Assembly: GCA_910584585.1 (NCBI GenBank)
Contig: CAJUBP010000005.1
Span: 62,001 to 126,000, forward strand
DNA length: 64,000 bases
DNA from: an uncultured Lachnospiraceae bacterium
GTDB taxonomy: Bacteria > Bacillota > Clostridia > Lachnospirales > Lachnospiraceae
Reading direction: 5' to 3'
Below the pieces are notes generated by a model. The model worked only from the letters and a program-made list of their open reading frames with translations. It had not been told where the DNA came from and searched no databases. Made by a program: the position numbers and the translations under genes. Shown one piece after another: positions 21,218 to 30,838 of the stretch (positions are counted from its first letter, which is position 1; the number at the start of each line of letters is the position of its first letter).

Positions 21218-22585
21218 ATGTCAATTGAATATTTAGGATTAAGTGAAATCAACGGCCCTCTGATTGCATTGGAGGGAGTAAAAGACGCCTTTTTTGAAGA
21301 AATGGTGGAATTTGTGGTGGAAGGCGGCAAGCGCAAAAAAGGAAAAATCGTGGCGTTAGATGAAGATAAAGCTGTGATTCAGGTCTTTGACACTACGGAT
21401 GAGATGTCTTTGAAAAACACGCATACCAGATTAAGCGGCCATCCCATGGAAATCGGCCTGTCGCCGGAAATTCTGGGAAGAACCTTTAACGGGCTGGGAG
21501 AACCCATAGACGGGCTGGGAAGAATCAATCCGGAGGTGACTTTGGATGTCAACGGGCTGCCTTTAAATCCCTGTGTCAGAGAGTATCCCAGAAATTATAT
21601 TCAGACGGGAATCTCTGCCATTGACGCTTTAACCACATTGATTCGGGGCCAGAAACTGCCGATTTTTTCCGGAAACGGACTGCCCCACGATCAGCTTGCA
21701 GCCCAGATTGTGGAGCAGGCGTCTCTGGGAGAAGGATCTGAGGAAGAGTTTGGAATTGTTTTTGCGGCCATGGGCGTCAAATACGACGTGGCAGAATTTT
21801 TCCGCCGGAGATTTGAAGAGAGCGGCGTAAGTTCCCATGTGACCATGTTCCTGAACCTGTCCAATGACCCGGTGGCGGAGCGTCTGATTACCCCTAAGGT
21901 GGCGCTGACGGCGGCGGAATATCTGGCCTTTGAGAAAAATATGCATATTCTGGTGATTCTTACGGATATGACCTCCTTTGCGGAGGCCATGCGTGAGGTA
22001 TCGGCTTCCAAAGGAGAAATCCCCAGCCGAAAAGGATATCCGGGCTATCTCTACAGTGAGTTGGCCACTCTGTATGAGCGGGCCGGCATTGTGCGGGGAA
22101 GAAGCGGAAGCGTTACCCAGATTCCGATTCTCACCATGCCCAATGACGACATTACCCATCCCATTCCCGACCTGACCGGATATATTACGGAAGGGCAGAT
22201 TGTACTGGAGCGTTCTCTGCATCAGAAGAATGTCTATCCCCCCATTAACGTGCTGCCTTCCCTGTCCCGTCTGATGAAGGACGGCATCGGAGCGGAATAT
22301 ACCAGGGAAGATCATCAGGATGTGGCAAACCAGCTCTTTTCTTCTTATGCCCGGGTGGGAGAGGCCAGGGATTTGGCCAGCGTTATCGGAGAAGATGAGC
22401 TGTCGGATACAGATAAGAAATATCTGGAATTCGGCGTGGGATTTGAACAGGAATTTGTGGCCCAGGGAGCCAGCGAGAACCGTACCATTGAAGAGACTTT
22501 GGACATAGGCTGGAGGCTTCTTCACATCCTGCCCAAAGAGGAATTAGACCGGATTGATACCAAGATATTAGAGAAACACTGGTGA
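21218..22585 (+). CDS. ntpB: V-type ATPase regulatory subunit B
   Basis: A 455-residue non-catalytic subunit that alternates with A in the hexamer. Motifs include [48 protein letters not shown] and [17 protein letters not shown]. As expected for B, no intact P-loop is present. GGAGGG precedes ATG 21218. Confidence 0.96.
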   Translation: MSIEYLGLSEINGPLIALEGVKDAFFEEMVEFVVEGGKRKKGKIVALDEDKAVIQVFDTTDEMSLKNTHTRLSGHPMEIGLSPEILGRTFNGLGEPIDGLGRINPEVTLDVNGLPLNPCVREYPRNYIQTGISAIDALTTLIRGQKLPIFSGNGLPHDQLAAQIVEQASLGEGSEEEFGIVFAAMGVKYDVAEFFRRRFEESGVSSHVTMFLNLSNDPVAERLITPKVALTAAEYLAFEKNMHILVILTDMTSFAEAMREVSASKGEIPSRKGYPGYLYSELATLYERAGIVRGRSGSVTQIPILTMPNDDITHPIPDLTGYITEGQIVLERSLHQKNVYPPINVLPSLSRLMKDGIGAEYTREDHQDVANQLFSSYARVGEARDLASVIGEDELSDTDKKYLEFGVGFEQEFVAQGASENRTIEETLDIGWRLLHILPKEELDRIDTKILEKHW

Positions 22586-22594
22586 GGTGACTAG

Positions 22595-23212
22595 ATGGAT
22601 CCCAATACATTTCCAACGAAAGGCAATTTAATGCTTGCGAAAAATTCCCTGGCATTGTCCCGGCAGGGCTATGAACTGATGGATAAGAAGCGGAATATCC
22701 TGATTCGGGAATTGATGGAACTAATCGAGCAGGCCACAGATATCCAAAAAGAAATTGACGTGACCTTTACCAGCGCTTACCAGGCGCTGCAGAAGGCCAA
22801 TATTCAGATGGGCATTCATGAAGTGGAAGTGTTAAGCGAGCGCGTGCCGGTGGAAAATTCTATTTCCATCAAGCGCAGAAGCGTTATGGGCACGGAAATT
22901 CCCAAAGTGGAATATGAGGCCCATGATTTAAAACCTTCCTATCCCTTTTACGGAACGAAAATGTCCCTGGATGAGGCCTGCGAGAAGTTTCAGAAGGTAA
23001 AGGAACTGACCATACGGCTGGCACAGGTGGAAACCTCCGCTTACCGGCTGGCCTATAACATCAAGAAGACCCAGAAGAGGGCCAATGCGCTGCAGAATAT
23101 CACGATCCCAAAGTATGAGACGCTGACAAAGAGCATTCAGAGTGCGTTGGAAGAGAAGGAAAGAGAAGAATTCACCAGATTGAAAGTGATTAAGCGGATG
23201 AAAAGCAGGTGA
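22595..23212 (+). CDS. ntpD: V-type ATPase subunit D (rotor shaft)
   Basis: A 205-residue protein with the long helical hairpin of the central rotor: PTKGNLMLAKNSLALSRQGY at the start and YNIKKTQKRANALQNITIPK near the end. It closes the operon in the usual A-B-D order. Its stop overlaps a possible GTG start of the following moxR gene, so transcription may continue into it. Confidence 0.95.
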   Translation: MDPNTFPTKGNLMLAKNSLALSRQGYELMDKKRNILIRELMELIEQATDIQKEIDVTFTSAYQALQKANIQMGIHEVEVLSERVPVENSISIKRRSVMGTEIPKVEYEAHDLKPSYPFYGTKMSLDEACEKFQKVKELTIRLAQVETSAYRLAYNIKKTQKRANALQNITIPKYETLTKSIQSALEEKEREEFTRLKVIKRMKSR

Positions 23213-23241
23213 ATTTTAGAAAAAGAGGTTGTGGAATTCGT

Positions 23242-24210
23242 ATGGAAAAGGCAGAAGGAATGGCGGCGTACAGGCAGCAGACGCCTGCATTTGCGGTAAT
23301 CAATGAAGTGAAAAAAGCGGTGATCGGAAAAGACGGCTGCATTGTGAAGGCTGTGGCGGCAATTCTGGCGGGAGGCCATATCCTGTTCAACGACATTCCG
23401 GGGGTGGGCAAAACCACCCTTGCCATGGCTCTCTCCAAGTCCATGTCTCTGAAACAGAACCGGGTGCAGTTTACCCCGGACGTGCTTCCTTCGGATCTGA
23501 CCGGGTTTTCCATTTACCAAAAAGATTCCGGGCGGTTTGTCTATCAGCCGGGAAGCGTGATGTGCAATCTGCTGCTGGCGGATGAAATTAACCGGACTTC
23601 TCCCAAGACCCAGTCGGCTCTTCTGGAGGTGATGGAAGAGCAGAAAGTGACGGTGGACGGCGTGAGCCGCCCGGTTCCTTCCCCTTTTATTGTCATTGCT
23701 ACCCAGAATCCTGTGGGAAGCGCAGGCACCTGGATGCTTCCGGAAGCCCAGCTTGACCGCTTTATGATTTGTCTTAAGCTTGGGTATCCCAGTATGGAGG
23801 ATGAGATCAATATTCTGAAAGGGGAGCAGAGGAAAGAGGCAATAGAGCCGGTCATTTCCCGGGAAGAGCTGCTTCATATGCAGGAACTCACAGAGCAGGT
23901 GTTCGTGCAGGAAGAACTCTATCAGTATATCGGAACATTGGTAAACGCCACCAGAAATCATCCGTTGGCGGAGCTTGGAATCAGCCCCAGGGGTTCTCTT
24001 AACATTCTGCAGATGGCAAAAGCTCTGGCGTTTCTGCGGCAGAGGGATTACGCAGTTCCGGAGGATGTGAGAGACGTGTTTCTCTCCGTCTGCGGGCACC
24101 GTATGGCGCTAAACGCCAAGGCTCGGGTGGCTCATATGGACGCGGAACAGGTATTGGAGGAAATTTTGAAAACTACGCCGATTCCGAAAGCGATAAGGGG
24201 AAGAAAATGA
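23242..24210 (+). CDS. MoxR-family AAA+ ATPase
   Basis: A 322-residue AAA+ chaperone-like ATPase. Walker A is GVGKTT (in FNDIPGVGKTTLAMALSKSM), Walker B LLLADEINR, sensor 1 IVIATQNPVGSAGTW, and the lid ISPRGSLNILQMAKA. MoxR proteins usually act with a neighbouring DUF58 protein on a substrate such as a protease or extracytoplasmic complex. ATG 23242 is a moderate choice; GTG 23209, overlapping the ntpD stop, is the alternative. It overlaps the DUF58 gene by four bases. Confidence 0.9.
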   Translation: MEKAEGMAAYRQQTPAFAVINEVKKAVIGKDGCIVKAVAAILAGGHILFNDIPGVGKTTLAMALSKSMSLKQNRVQFTPDVLPSDLTGFSIYQKDSGRFVYQPGSVMCNLLLADEINRTSPKTQSALLEVMEEQKVTVDGVSRPVPSPFIVIATQNPVGSAGTWMLPEAQLDRFMICLKLGYPSMEDEINILKGEQRKEAIEPVISREELLHMQELTEQVFVQEELYQYIGTLVNATRNHPLAELGISPRGSLNILQMAKALAFLRQRDYAVPEDVRDVFLSVCGHRMALNAKARVAHMDAEQVLEEILKTTPIPKAIRGRK

Positions 24211-25418
24211 GAAAAGCGCTGTTTTATATGCTTGCGGCAGCAGGCGCAGGGTATGTAGCGGTTATTTATAATAGCAGAGGGTTTCTGGCATTGTTCGGGG
24301 CTGCAGTATTACTGCCGCCTTTTTTGCTATCTATGCTGTGGTACAGCAGAAGGCGTCTGGAGTGCGTGCTTTTGTTTTCTCCTTGCCAGGAAGGAGACGG
24401 CAGATATCAGGTCAGCCTTTTGGTGACAAATCACAGTCCTTTTTACCTGGCGAAGATCCGGGCCAGAATCGTGCTGAGTTATCTGGATCCTGAAGAAAAA
24501 TATGTGCCGGAAAAAAAGGGAATGTCAGCTTTTTTCCGCCCCAAAAGGCGGATATCCGAAAGGCAGGATATTGGCAGTATGACAGAATACTCAGGCCAAA
24601 GGCGCAGGCGGAGAAGGAAACGGACCCTTTCTTTCAAAGCGGCGGGAAAGGCCGGCGCAGGGGAGACGGTAAGGCTGACAGGAACCGCCGAACGTCTGGA
24701 GTTTGGGCCCTGGCAGGCAGAGTGCCCGGCCTTGTTCTGTTATGACTGCCTGGGGTTGTTTTCCTGGAAAAAGAAAGTGGGACAGAAAAAGAAGGTGATG
24801 GTTTTTCCGGCTTGTTATGAGACGAATATCAAGGCGGGCATCCGCACCAGATTGTTTCTGGCGGACGGAGAAGTGTACCATCCCCAGACAAAAGGGGATG
24901 ATCCGTCGGAGGTGCTGAACCTGCGGGATTATCAGAAAGGGGATCGGCTGAATCGGATTCACTGGAAATTGTCAGCCCGGAATGATACCCTGATTGTATC
25001 AGAGATGAGCCTGCCCATTGGGTGCAATGTGGTTTTGTTTCTGGACGCCTGCACAGACGTAATGGACAAAGAGCGCCGCAGAGTTTACTGGGAAATTGTG
25101 AATACTATTTCCCAGGGCCTTCTGCAGCAGGAGTGCTTTCATTATCTGGCATGGTACGACGCGGCGGAACAGAGGCTGAAGCGCAAAGCGGTTCGGGAAT
25201 TTGAGGATTTGACGGATTTCTGGGGTGAAATTATAAAATACCGGATGGGGCGGCAGGATTTTTCAAAGGAATACGGACAGGAATTTCGGGGAGAGAGTTA
25301 TGTGACCGGAATTGTATGGAACCAGGAACTGGAACTGTATTGCAACGGAAAGTTTCTGATGAAAGCGGAACCGGCGGGGGTGAAGGAGCAGATGTTGGAA
25401 CTGGAGTTGATCGTGTGA
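24207..25418 (+). CDS. DUF58 domain-containing membrane-anchored protein
   Basis: A 403-residue protein with two N-terminal hydrophobic segments (LFYMLAAAGAGYVAVIYN, LFGAAVLLPPFLLSMLWY). The C-terminal DUF58 core carries the family signature LRDYQKGDRLNRIHWKLSAR and a von Willebrand-like strand (NVVLFLDACTD). It is the standard partner of MoxR. In relatives the next gene is a transglutaminase-like protein; here that gene is displaced by a 2.6-kb cassette. Confidence 0.9.
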   Translation: MRKALFYMLAAAGAGYVAVIYNSRGFLALFGAAVLLPPFLLSMLWYSRRRLECVLLFSPCQEGDGRYQVSLLVTNHSPFYLAKIRARIVLSYLDPEEKYVPEKKGMSAFFRPKRRISERQDIGSMTEYSGQRRRRRRKRTLSFKAAGKAGAGETVRLTGTAERLEFGPWQAECPALFCYDCLGLFSWKKKVGQKKKVMVFPACYETNIKAGIRTRLFLADGEVYHPQTKGDDPSEVLNLRDYQKGDRLNRIHWKLSARNDTLIVSEMSLPIGCNVVLFLDACTDVMDKERRRVYWEIVNTISQGLLQQECFHYLAWYDAAEQRLKRKAVREFEDLTDFWGEIIKYRMGRQDFSKEYGQEFRGESYVTGIVWNQELELYCNGKFLMKAEPAGVKEQMLELELIV

Positions 25419-25443
25419 GTGTTGCATATAAGGGAGGAAAATC

Positions 25444-26295
25444 ATGAATCCGATGATTAAGTACAGAGGTGGCAAATCAAAAGAGATTTCGCATTTTGTT
25501 AATCATATGCCGGAACAATATTCCAGATATATAGAACCTTTTTTTGGGGGAGGGGCCCTTTATTTTTATCTTCAGCCGGAAAAGGCGATTATTAATGATA
25601 TTAATGTTAAGCTGTATTCTTTTTATAAAGAAATGCAGGAAAGATACCCTGATGCCAGAATTCAGTTAGACAAATTACAAAAAATATATGAAGAAAACCA
25701 GTCGGCATATGAAAGTTTGAAGAAAGAATATCCGGAAAGAAGAGTGGAAAATGGAAATGAATCTCTATATTACAGGATGAGAGATGTGTTTAATCATAAA
25801 ATTGAGTCAGAATATCTGGAGTCTGTTGTTTATTTTTTTATAAATAAAACAGCATATTCGGGTATGATTAGATACAACGCAAATGGGGAATATAATGTGC
25901 CTTTCGGCAGGTATAAAAATTTTAATACGAAATTAATTACGTACGAACATTATGAACTTCTGCGGAAAACGGAAATATACAATTATGATTATTCGAAAAT
26001 TTTTGAATATTCGCGAAAAGAGGATTTTATTTTTTTGGATCCGCCGTATGATTGTATTTTCAGTGACTATGGAAATGAGCATTACAGAGATGGATTTGGG
26101 GAGGATGAACATAGAAGGTTGGCAAATGATTTTAAAAATCTGTCAGCAAAAGCATTGTTGGTCATAGGAAAAACACCGCTGACGCAGGAATTGTACGGCG
26201 GGCATATTGTTGAAGAATATGAGAAAGCGTATGCGGTTAATATAAGAAACCGATTTAAATCGGATGCGAAGCATATTATAGTGACCAATTATTAG
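25444..26295 (+). CDS. D12-class adenine-N6 DNA methyltransferase (Dam/DpnM-like)
   Basis: A 283-residue methylase. The N-terminal KYRGGKSKEI and SAM motif FFGGGALYFYL, the IINDIN strand, and catalytic FIFLDPPYDCIF (DPPY) mark the alpha-class D12 family. Dam-like members methylate GATC. GGGAGG precedes ATG 25444. It is AT-rich compared with its flanks and forms a restriction-modification pair with the next gene. The bases after its stop carry a near-duplicate of its C-terminal coding tail. Confidence 0.9.
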   Translation: MNPMIKYRGGKSKEISHFVNHMPEQYSRYIEPFFGGGALYFYLQPEKAIINDINVKLYSFYKEMQERYPDARIQLDKLQKIYEENQSAYESLKKEYPERRVENGNESLYYRMRDVFNHKIESEYLESVVYFFINKTAYSGMIRYNANGEYNVPFGRYKNFNTKLITYEHYELLRKTEIYNYDYSKIFEYSRKEDFIFLDPPYDCIFSDYGNEHYRDGFGEDEHRRLANDFKNLSAKALLVIGKTPLTQELYGGHIVEEYEKAYAVNIRNRFKSDAKHIIVTNY

Positions 26296-26347
26296 ATTCA
26301 GATACAAAGTATATCATAGTGATAAATGATGAGATTGGAGGAATTGT

Positions 26348-28027
26348 ATGGCGCCGTTGAGGAGCAGAACATTGTTTTTTACAACTTCGCCAAGAACACC
26401 GCTGAAAATGATTCCGGAAATAGAGATGCTTGCCAGAGAATTTGAAGGTAAGGTGTGGAATCCCAATACACAGGCGGAATTTATAAAGAAATTGGCAGAA
26501 GGGAAAGATTTTCAGGGAGAAGGTTCTATAAAAGAAATGGCTTTCAGCGCAAGGGATCGAATTAATCGTGCGCCCAAAGCACTAGGCTTTATTGATTTGA
26601 AACCAACAATAAAGTTGACGAAACCTGGGGAAAGGCTGATTAGCGGAAAGAGAATAGAGGAAATTTTGCTTAGGCAGTTGTTGAAATTCCAGTTACCATC
26701 TCCATATCATAAAGAGACAAAACAATTAGAAGGAATATTTGGGGTAAAGCCGTATTTGGAAATATTCAGATTAATTTACGTAATGGGAACATTAAGTTTC
26801 GATGAATTAATGATTTTTGGGATGCAGTTAACACATTACGAGAAATTTGATGAAATTGTGGATGAAATTAGACATTTTAGAAGGATGAAAGCTTATGCAA
26901 AAGCGGGGTACAAGGTATTTCGCAGGGAATATGTGCGCAGAGAAGTAGAGAAAATTTATCAGGAAGATATTAATTTAGGAAAAATACAAACAAGAGAATC
27001 GAAAGAAAAATCATTTGACAAATTTGTAAGAACAAAAGCAAGCAATTTGCGTGATTATGCAGATGCGTGTTTTAGATACTTACGTGCAACAGGTATGGTG
27101 GAAATATCTCAGAGAGGGCATTCTTTATCGATTATGCAAGAAAAAAGAGAAGAAGTGGAATTTTTTTTGAATTGTGTAGATAGAAAACCGATCTATATAG
27201 ATAATGAAAAAAAATATAAGGAGTACCTGTTTGATGAGTCATTGCCGGTACTGTATTCTGATGATAGGGAGCGGTTATTGAAACAAGTTTCTGAGTATAT
27301 AGGACCGTTATCTGATTTACCCCAAATTGCGACGGAACAATTGAAGGATAAATTAGAGGAAATGATTCAGAACAGAAAGGCGGCTATTATTGAGCAGCAG
27401 GTGAGGGATTTAAAAGAGTATAAAGAGTATCATGATGTAATGGAAACATTTTATGACATAAAGGATAATTCCTTGTATGACGCGCCTTTGATGTTGGAAT
27501 GGAATACCTGGCGGGCTATGACAATGCTCGATGGCGGCGATATAAAAGCGAATTTAAAATTGGATGATAAGGGACAGCCTATGTCAACGGCGCAGGGAAA
27601 TATGGCAGATATTATTTGTGATTATGGAGATTTTGGACTAACAGTTGAGGTTACTATGCAATCCGGTCAGCGACAATACGAAATGGAAGGGGAACCTGTT
27701 TCAAGGCATCTGGCTAAGCTGAAAAGAGACACGGGCAAAGAGGCATACTGTTTGTTTATTGCCCCTAAAATTAATGAGGCATGCATAGCATATTTTTATG
27801 CGCTGCATATGGTGAACATATCATTTTATGGTGGGCAATCGGTTATCGTGCCTTTGGAATTAGACGTATTTATCAATATGGTGGAACAGTCGTACAGGGC
27901 AGGATATATTCCCGATGCAGAACAGATAAAAGGAATATTTAAGTATTCGATGGAACAGGCAAAGCAAGCGCAGGATGAAAGTGAATGGTATGCAAAAATA
28001 AAAGATAAGGCACTGAATTGGTTATGA
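26348..28027 (+). CDS. AlwI-family type II restriction endonuclease
   Basis: A 559-residue protein matching the AlwI-like endonuclease family. Its N-terminal segment SRTLFFTTSPRTPLKMIPEI and the C-terminal core DYGDFGLTVEVTMQSGQRQY with EGEPVSRHL are family hallmarks, the latter holding the acidic catalytic residues. AlwI itself cuts outside GGATC, and is blocked by Dam methylation. That fits the Dam-like methylase next door, but the exact site here is inference. TTGGAGGAA precedes ATG 26348. It overlaps the transglutaminase gene by four bases. Confidence 0.85.
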   Translation: MAPLRSRTLFFTTSPRTPLKMIPEIEMLAREFEGKVWNPNTQAEFIKKLAEGKDFQGEGSIKEMAFSARDRINRAPKALGFIDLKPTIKLTKPGERLISGKRIEEILLRQLLKFQLPSPYHKETKQLEGIFGVKPYLEIFRLIYVMGTLSFDELMIFGMQLTHYEKFDEIVDEIRHFRRMKAYAKAGYKVFRREYVRREVEKIYQEDINLGKIQTRESKEKSFDKFVRTKASNLRDYADACFRYLRATGMVEISQRGHSLSIMQEKREEVEFFLNCVDRKPIYIDNEKKYKEYLFDESLPVLYSDDRERLLKQVSEYIGPLSDLPQIATEQLKDKLEEMIQNRKAAIIEQQVRDLKEYKEYHDVMETFYDIKDNSLYDAPLMLEWNTWRAMTMLDGGDIKANLKLDDKGQPMSTAQGNMADIICDYGDFGLTVEVTMQSGQRQYEMEGEPVSRHLAKLKRDTGKEAYCLFIAPKINEACIAYFYALHMVNISFYGGQSVIVPLELDVFINMVEQSYRAGYIPDAEQIKGIFKYSMEQAKQAQDESEWYAKIKDKALNWL

Positions 28028-30711
28028 AACAGTACAGCCGGCTAAAAGCCGGAATTGGCCTGTCATTGACCTTATACGGCATGTTCCTGTGCCTGGAAGA
28101 GGTTCTCATTACCGGAATCTCCCGGATCGCTCTGCTGGCCCTGGCCGTTTTTTTCCTGGTATTCACAGAACTGATGTATCTGGGAAAGAAATGGAAGTGG
28201 GCATTGGCCCTGCTTTTTGCGGCTGTTTTGGCATGGGCGTCATATCTCAATCAGGAAATTTTGTTAGAAGGCGGGAAAGAAATAGCCAACCGCGTGCTGA
28301 GTTTGATCAACCAATATTACCGGACCGAATACCTTCTCTGGTTCGTGCGGCCCAAAGGCGCAGAAAAAATCTGGTGTTTTACGCTGCTGTGCCTGCTGTT
28401 GGGGTTTGCAGAGTGCTTTCTGGCTGTAACTGTCAGCAGCAGAAATTTTAAATCCGTAAACCGGGCTTCCCGGCGGACGCGTTTTGCCTTTTTGTGTATT
28501 CCGGTTTTGATTTTGATCCTGGAAAGCTATCTTGGCAAATCGCCTTCCGTAACAGGGATGCTGCTGATTTCGGCAGGATTCTTGGCGGCGATTCTGGATC
28601 TTGGGGAAAAGGGAACCTGGATTCCGGCAGCCGGCGTGACGGTCATCCTTGTTCTGGCTGCGTTTTTTGCCGGGAGCGGGCCGGCTGGGCAGATCATAGG
28701 CAGCCGTCATCCTTCCTGGTATCATTGGCAGCTCAAGCGGGAGGATCAGCTGATGGAGCTGGCAGATAAAATCAGCGGAATTCCGTTGTTTTCCGGGAAC
28801 AAAGCAAAGCGTGAGTATCTTTTGGACAATGATAAGCCCAAGCAGACCGGAGAGGAATTGTTTCAGATTACTGTGGAGAAGCGTCCGGAGCAGACCGTTT
28901 ATATCCGGGGGTTTATCGGCGGAGATTATGAGGGCGGAAGCTGGAGCGCGGCATCCCCGCAGGAATTTTCCGATTGGGCCCAGAGCCAGGGGTTTTCCAA
29001 TCAGGAATGCAGGGAAACGGTGCAGAATTATCCCTACTGGAAATTAAAGGAGGGCGACGGGTCAGGGCAGGACTCTCTGTCCCGTCATGTGACAATCCAA
29101 CTGCAGAGTCCGGTTTCGGGATATACCCTGTCCCCCTATTATACGGAAATTCCTGAACAACAGCCGGCAGAGGGAGACGGAATGCTGTCTCCCCTGGGGG
29201 AGACGGAATTTCAGTGGGATAGCTTTTTATTTTTGAGGGATTGGCAGAGGGAGGGGTTCTATAGCCTGTACGAATGGGAACAGAGAGTATCCGTTCCGGA
29301 TCTGTCAGGCCGGACCAGAGAAGAGGAAATATGGGAAGCTTACGGCGATTACGCGCGGCAGACCTATACCCGTCTGCCCGGGGAGGGCTTAGAGAAGCTG
29401 CGGGAACTGGCAGACTCTTATGACCAGTTAAATCTATGGGCAGCAGAGCCGGAAGCAGAGTTTTTTTCCGCAGAAGAAAACCTCGTGGAAGAAAATTCCG
29501 TGGAAGAAAACTCCGTAGGAGAAAGTCTCGTGGAAGAAAACTCCGAAGAAGAAAGCCTCGTGGAAGAAAATTCTGCGGAAGAAAACTTAGTGGAAGAAAA
29601 CTCCGCAGAAGAAAACCTTGCGGAAGAAAACTCCGCAGAAGAAAACCTTGCGGAAGAAAACTCCGCAGAAGAAAACCTCGTGGAAGAAAACTCCGCAGAA
29701 GAAGCCCAGGGAGCAGATCTTTACCTATGGAAAGAGGCGAAGAGGCAGGAATACAGAATTGTGCAGACTACAATGCTTCTGTGGTCCACTACGGAGTACA
29801 GCCAGAATCTTAAGCCGGTGCCTGAGGGGGCGGATTTTGCCGAGTATTTTCTGCTGGAACAGAAGAGAGGGTTCTGCGTTCACTATGCCACAGCAGGGAC
29901 GCTGATTCTCCGGATGCTGGGAATTCCGGCCCGCTATGTCAGCGGATATGTGGTATTTCCAGAGGATTTTAAAGAGAACCCGGACGGCACCTTTACCGCT
30001 GAGGTAAAGGATTATCAGGGCCACGCCTGGACGGAGGTTTTTCAGGAGAGTACAGGCTTCTTCCCCCAGGAAATGACGCCCCCTTCTTATCTGAATGTCC
30101 TGCAGAGGTTAGAACCGGGAGAAGATGTGGAAGAAGCGCTCCGGGAATTGGAACAGGACGAGGAGGGAAAAGAAGAGACGCAAAAAGAGCAGACTCCGGC
30201 GCCGGAACGCCCTGAAGAGGAAGAGAGAGTCCATACGCCGGCAGTGGAAGAGGATCCGGGGGAAGCAGCAGACGCGGAGAAGAACAAAAACAGCGGGAAC
30301 AGAGATGCGGACAGGAATACAGACAGAGATTTCGGCATTTCTCAATCCGCGGCGGGAATCTTGCTCTGCCTGGCAGGCGCAGCTCTCATTTTCGGTTTGT
30401 TCTGGCAAGTCCGAAGATATCGGCAGAAGAAACAGCGGGCAGAAATTTACCAGGAAAACCGCGGCAAAGGCGTGCTGGCTATGGGAAAAGCCATGGAAAA
30501 ACTGTTGGAATCAAAAGGCCTGGCCCGTAAAAAGAATATGGGGGATCAGGAGTACGCAGCGTTCCTTGCCCAGAAGCTGCCGGAGTTTGACTGGGAGAGA
30601 ATCATTTGGATCTGGCAGAAAGCGGCTTTTTCCGGGGAAGGCGTTACAGAAGAAGAATTTCAGTCAGCAGAGAAATGTTATCAGGAATTGACGCGGAAAT
30701 TGCGGAAATAA
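28024..30711 (+). CDS. Membrane transglutaminase-like protein
   Basis: An 895-residue protein. The first 220 residues hold about six membrane helices. A large extracytoplasmic domain follows, with a transglutaminase core: Cys in KRGFCVHYATAGTLILRMLG and His in GHAWTEVFQ. A further TM lies at about residues 780-800 (AAGILLCLAGAALIFGLFWQ) and a cytoplasmic tail ends the protein. Residues about 484-558 are an acidic pentapeptide repeat. The start ATG overlaps the endonuclease stop and has no clear ribosome site. It normally follows moxR-DUF58. Confidence 0.88.
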   Translation: MKQYSRLKAGIGLSLTLYGMFLCLEEVLITGISRIALLALAVFFLVFTELMYLGKKWKWALALLFAAVLAWASYLNQEILLEGGKEIANRVLSLINQYYRTEYLLWFVRPKGAEKIWCFTLLCLLLGFAECFLAVTVSSRNFKSVNRASRRTRFAFLCIPVLILILESYLGKSPSVTGMLLISAGFLAAILDLGEKGTWIPAAGVTVILVLAAFFAGSGPAGQIIGSRHPSWYHWQLKREDQLMELADKISGIPLFSGNKAKREYLLDNDKPKQTGEELFQITVEKRPEQTVYIRGFIGGDYEGGSWSAASPQEFSDWAQSQGFSNQECRETVQNYPYWKLKEGDGSGQDSLSRHVTIQLQSPVSGYTLSPYYTEIPEQQPAEGDGMLSPLGETEFQWDSFLFLRDWQREGFYSLYEWEQRVSVPDLSGRTREEEIWEAYGDYARQTYTRLPGEGLEKLRELADSYDQLNLWAAEPEAEFFSAEENLVEENSVEENSVGESLVEENSEEESLVEENSAEENLVEENSAEENLAEENSAEENLAEENSAEENLVEENSAEEAQGADLYLWKEAKRQEYRIVQTTMLLWSTTEYSQNLKPVPEGADFAEYFLLEQKRGFCVHYATAGTLILRMLGIPARYVSGYVVFPEDFKENPDGTFTAEVKDYQGHAWTEVFQESTGFFPQEMTPPSYLNVLQRLEPGEDVEEALRELEQDEEGKEETQKEQTPAPERPEEEERVHTPAVEEDPGEAADAEKNKNSGNRDADRNTDRDFGISQSAAGILLCLAGAALIFGLFWQVRRYRQKKQRAEIYQENRGKGVLAMGKAMEKLLESKGLARKKNMGDQEYAAFLAQKLPEFDWERIIWIWQKAAFSGEGVTEEEFQSAEKCYQELTRKLRK
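29473..29697 (+). repeat. 15-bp intragenic repeat (15 units) in the transglutaminase gene
   Basis: Fifteen consecutive 15-bp units coding mostly EENSA, EENLV or EENLA, several arranged as 30-bp pairs. Copies in the second half are nearly identical at DNA level, so copy number probably changes by slippage without shifting the frame. Confidence 0.95.
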
Positions 30712-30740
30712 AAAGTATTTAATTTTTGCAGAAGCTGTGA

Positions 30741-30746
30741 TACAAT
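30741..30746 (+). promoter_or_regulatory. Possible -10 of the 30839 chemoreceptor gene
   Basis: TACAAT preceded by TGA (extended -10), about 93 bases before the start codon. The -35 region is poor. Confidence 0.35.
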
Positions 30747-30838
30747 TTTAGATAAGGAAATTTCTGGATTAAGAGAAGGCGTGTCAGCCGGATATTGAGA
30801 GATTATGGAAAATAAAAAGAAAGCGGGGAACAACAAAG

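Noticed and set aside
21629..22525. 298-codon minus-strand ORF opposite ntpB
   Set aside because: ntpB is a certain gene; the opposite frame has no recognisable protein features.
29473..29697. CRISPR-like array
   Set aside because: The units are contiguous 15-bp coding repeats with no spacers.
29436..29813. Arg-rich ORF in the +1 frame of the transglutaminase gene
   Set aside because: It results from reading the 15-bp repeat in another frame.
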